The position numbers and the translations under genes were made by a program. The notes beneath the pieces were generated by a model. That model saw nothing but the letters and a program-made list of their open reading frames with translations, made no database searches and was not told the origin of the DNA. DNA of 27,328 bases. Origin: CAZLIC01 sp964559535 (GTDB lineage Bacteria; Pseudomonadota; Alphaproteobacteria; Rhodobacterales; Rhodobacteraceae). Location: positions 1 through 27,328 of the forward strand of contig CAZLIC010000059.1 in the NCBI GenBank assembly GCA_964559535.1, given 5' to 3'. Shown piece by piece: positions 25,672 to 27,328 of this stretch. Position 1 is the first letter of the stretch. Each line of letters starts with the position of its first letter.

Positions 25672-26133
25672 TCACTTCGACGCGGCGGTATTCATCACCC
25701 AATGGGGCGTCCTGCCGTCCGAATAGGCGACGCCGATGCCGACCTCGCGCATGCCGCCGGTCAGGATGTTCTTGCGGTGCGGCGGCGAGTTCATCCACCA
25801 CGCCACCGCCGACTGCGGGCTGCGAAAGCCGTAGCCCACATTCTCGGCCGCGATGCGAAAGCGGTAGCCCTCGCGCTTGATCCGCGTTGCCAGCTTGGAC
25901 CCGTCCGACCCGACATGCCCCATCTTGTCGCGGTTGGCGCTGTCGCAGGCATGGCCCTGCGCGGCACGGGTGAGGGCCGCATTCTCGCGCACCGGACCCA
26001 GCCCGGCGGCGCTGCGCTCGGCATTGATGGCACGGATCGCGGCATCGCGCACCGCGCCCACATCGTCGGGCATGCCGCAGGCAAAGGCGGGCGAGGCAGA
26101 AAGAAGAAACGCCAGAAGCAGGGGACGGAACAT
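25672..26133 (-). CDS. secreted CAP (SCP/PR1) domain protein
   Basis: A 153-residue CAP-domain protein with an 18-residue signal peptide (MFRPLLLAFLLSASPAFA) before Cys19. The core has LTRAAQGHACDSA (54-66), HVGSDGSKLATRI (73-85), AENVGYGF (96-103) and WMNSPPHRKNIL (113-124), with the family histidines kept. It closely matches the CAP protein at 22658-23149 in order and spacing, so the two are paralogues. The ATG at 26133 fits the signal peptide; upstream frame to 26256 runs toward tRNA-Leu and is rejected. The function is unknown; such proteins are often envelope or secreted stress factors. Confidence 0.9.
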   Translation of the reverse strand: MFRPLLLAFLLSASPAFACGMPDDVGAVRDAAIRAINAERSAAGLGPVRENAALTRAAQGHACDSANRDKMGHVGSDGSKLATRIKREGYRFRIAAENVGYGFRSPQSAVAWWMNSPPHRKNILTGGMREVGIGVAYSDGRTPHWVMNTAASK

Positions 26134-26228
26134 GCGGAACCCTTGGTCAACCACAGTGATTGAAGAAGGCTGCGCAACAATCCTGAAGCTTCGATGACCA
26201 AACCATGGCCGCATTGTGGAAGGACGGA

Positions 26229-26314
26229 TGGTGGCCGCTGTGGGGATCGAACCCACACGGGCATGGCCCGAGGCATTTTAAGTGCCTTCCGTCTACCAGT
26301 TTCGGCAAGCGGCC
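26229..26314 (-). tRNA. tRNA-Leu (anticodon TAA)
   Basis: A complete 86-nt class II tRNA on the minus strand with an extra long variable arm (CGGGC/GCCCG). The acceptor GGCCGCT pairs with AGCGGCC. The anticodon loop is CTTAAAA with TAA at + positions 26278-26280, and the T-arm has GGGTTCGATCCCC. CCA is encoded (26229-26231). The gap to the CAP start (26134-26228) shows no gene. Confidence 0.97.
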
Positions 26315-26390
26315 CTTCGTCCCGCTTAGCGGCACGGGCTGCGTGCCTCAAGGATCATTTCCTTGTGACGGGTGTGCCGCGGCGCGGCGA

Positions 26391-26419
26391 TTGACGCAAC
26401 CCTTCCGGTCGGCCACAAA
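26391..26419 (+). promoter_or_regulatory. candidate promoter of the CoA-transferase operon
   Basis: TTGACG (26391-26396) is followed after 17 nt by CACAAA (26414-26419), 24 nt before the ATG. The -35 matches five of six bases, but the -10 is weak, as is common in high-GC alphaproteobacteria. It lies in the 129-bp gap after tRNA-Leu, which has no other gene. Confidence 0.35.
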
Positions 26420-26443
26420 CGGGGCAACCCTGCGGAGGCCCCC

Positions 26444-27148
26444 ATGAAGAAAGTCTATCCGAACGCGGCGGCGGCCCTCGACGGCCTGCTCTTCGACGGG
26501 ATGACCATCGCGAGCGGCGGCTTTGGCCTTTGCGGCATCCCCGAACTTCTGATCGCCGCGATCCGCGCGGCGGGGACGAAGAACCTGACGGTCGCGTCCA
26601 ACAACGCGGGCGTGGACGGGTTCGGCCTTGGCGTCCTGCTCGAAAGCCGTCAGGTGAAGAAGATGATCTCGTCCTATGTGGGCGAGAACGCGGAATTCAT
26701 GCGCCAGTACCTGTCTGGTGAACTGGAGCTGGAGTTCAACCCGCAGGGCACGCTGGCCGAACGGATGCGCGCGGGCGGCGCAGGCATCGGCGGCTTCTAT
26801 ACCCGCACCGGCGTCGGCACCGTCATCGCCGAGGGCAAGGACGTGAAGTCGTTCAACGGGCAGGACTACATCCTGGAAACCGGGATCGTGGCCGACCTCT
26901 CCATCGTCAAGGCGTGGAAGGCCGACCCGTCGGGCAACCTCGTCTTCCGCAAGACCGCCCGCAACTTCAACCCGCCCGCCGCCACCTGCGGCAAGGTCTG
27001 CGTGGCCGAGGTCGAGGAAATCGTCCCCCTCGGCGCCCTCGATCCCGATACGATCCACCTGCCCGGCATCTACGTCCACCGCCTGATCCAGGGGCAGCAC
27101 GAAAAGCGGATCGAACAGCGCACCGTGCGCAAGAAGGAGACCGCGTGA
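26444..27148 (+). CDS. 3-oxoacid CoA-transferase subunit A
   Basis: A 234-residue subunit of a CoA-transferase that moves CoA from succinyl-CoA (or acetyl-CoA) to a 3-oxoacid such as acetoacetate or 3-oxoadipate. The signature GGFGLCGIPELLI is at residues 25-37, followed by NNAG (53-56) and the usual GGAGIGGFYTRTGVGT block (111-126). Length is normal. GGAGG lies 7 nt before the ATG at 26444; the earlier frame start at 26372 lacks support. Its stop overlaps the ATG of the subunit B gene by one base. Substrate cannot be fixed from sequence, but ketone-body or polyhydroxybutyrate use is the usual role when no aromatic-pathway genes are nearby. Confidence 0.94.
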   Translation: MKKVYPNAAAALDGLLFDGMTIASGGFGLCGIPELLIAAIRAAGTKNLTVASNNAGVDGFGLGVLLESRQVKKMISSYVGENAEFMRQYLSGELELEFNPQGTLAERMRAGGAGIGGFYTRTGVGTVIAEGKDVKSFNGQDYILETGIVADLSIVKAWKADPSGNLVFRKTARNFNPPAATCGKVCVAEVEEIVPLGALDPDTIHLPGIYVHRLIQGQHEKRIEQRTVRKKETA

Positions 27149-27328
27149 TGTGGGACCGCAATCAGATGGCCGCCCGCGCCGCGCAGGAGCTTCAGGACGG
27201 CTGGTACGTCAACCTCGGCATCGGCATCCCGACGCTGGTGTCGAACTATATCCCCGAGGGGATCGAGGTGACGCTGCAGTCCGAGAATGGAATGCTGGGC
27301 ATGGGCCCTTTCCCCTATGAGGGCGAAG
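27148..27328 (+). CDS. 3-oxoacid CoA-transferase subunit B, N-terminal part (cut by window edge)
   Basis: Sixty codons of the second CoA-transferase subunit. LGIGIPTLV at 23-31 and LQSENGMLGMGPFP at 43-56 hold the catalytic Glu46 that forms the glutamyl-CoA thioester. AAGAAGGAGA lies upstream inside the end of subunit A, and the ATG overlaps its stop (TGATG), so the two subunits are translationally coupled. The rest lies outside the window. Confidence 0.93.
   Translation, partial: MWDRNQMAARAAQELQDGWYVNLGIGIPTLVSNYIPEGIEVTLQSENGMLGMGPFPYEGE

Noticed and set aside
26229..26314. tRNA-Leu as an integration (att) site
   Set aside because: No integrase, direct repeat of the tRNA end or foreign gene block lies next to it.

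Overview
The window is high-GC chromosomal DNA from an alphaproteobacterium, most likely of the Rhodobacter/Paracoccus group (Rhodobacteraceae). Reasons are the codon use, the zwf-pgl-pgi order, the divergent hemC/hemE pair carrying a PpsR-type TGT-N12-ACA site, the fused 1129-residue indolepyruvate oxidoreductase, and the family content overall. Most of it is core metabolism. I see no insertion sequence, prophage, CRISPR array or rRNA.

Layout. 1-1.5 kb (-): murI (runs off the left edge) and a PlsC-like acyltransferase. 1.5-5.9 kb: a fused indolepyruvate ferredoxin oxidoreductase (-) divergent from a LysR regulator (+), with an operator-like dyad filling the spacer of the oxidoreductase promoter. 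5.9-6.1 kb: a probable unannotated small RNA gene on the + strand, with a promoter, a 5' hairpin, an open CCTCC segment and a strong intrinsic terminator. The terminator lies antisense inside the 3' end of the next gene. 6.1-8.1 kb (-): a MAPEG membrane protein, a YCII/DGPF protein and an ECF42-type sigma factor, preceded by a promoter that fits the ECF42 motif. 8.3-11.5 kb (+): a 1067-residue RTX-type protein built from a 170-residue unit repeated exactly every 510 bp. 11.6-13.7 kb (+): purL, followed by REP-like hairpins and a 20-bp palindrome. 13.9-17.6 kb (-): zwf-pgl-pgi, the entry to the Entner-Doudoroff/pentose phosphate routes plus hexose isomerisation, with a LacI-type palindrome upstream. 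17.7-19.7 kb (-): an HNH endonuclease, an alpha/beta hydrolase and an AlkA-like glycosylase, the last two translationally coupled. 19.9-22.0 kb: hemC (-) and hemE (+), two tetrapyrrole steps on a shared divergent control region. 22.1-23.1 kb (+): a Tat-type SYLF lipoprotein overlapping a secreted CAP protein. 23.3-24.3 kb (-): tRNA-Asn and an MBL-fold hydrolase. 24.3-25.7 kb (+): an orphan sensor kinase. 25.7-26.3 kb (-): a second CAP protein and tRNA-Leu(UAA). 26.4 kb to the end (+): two subunits of a 3-oxoacid CoA-transferase, the second cut by the right edge.

The most interesting features are the candidate sRNA at about 6033-6112, the ECF42 operon with its likely self-activated promoter, the PpsR-type site between hemC and hemE, and the operator candidates upstream of the oxidoreductase and zwf. 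All regulatory calls come from reading motifs by eye and have not been tested.
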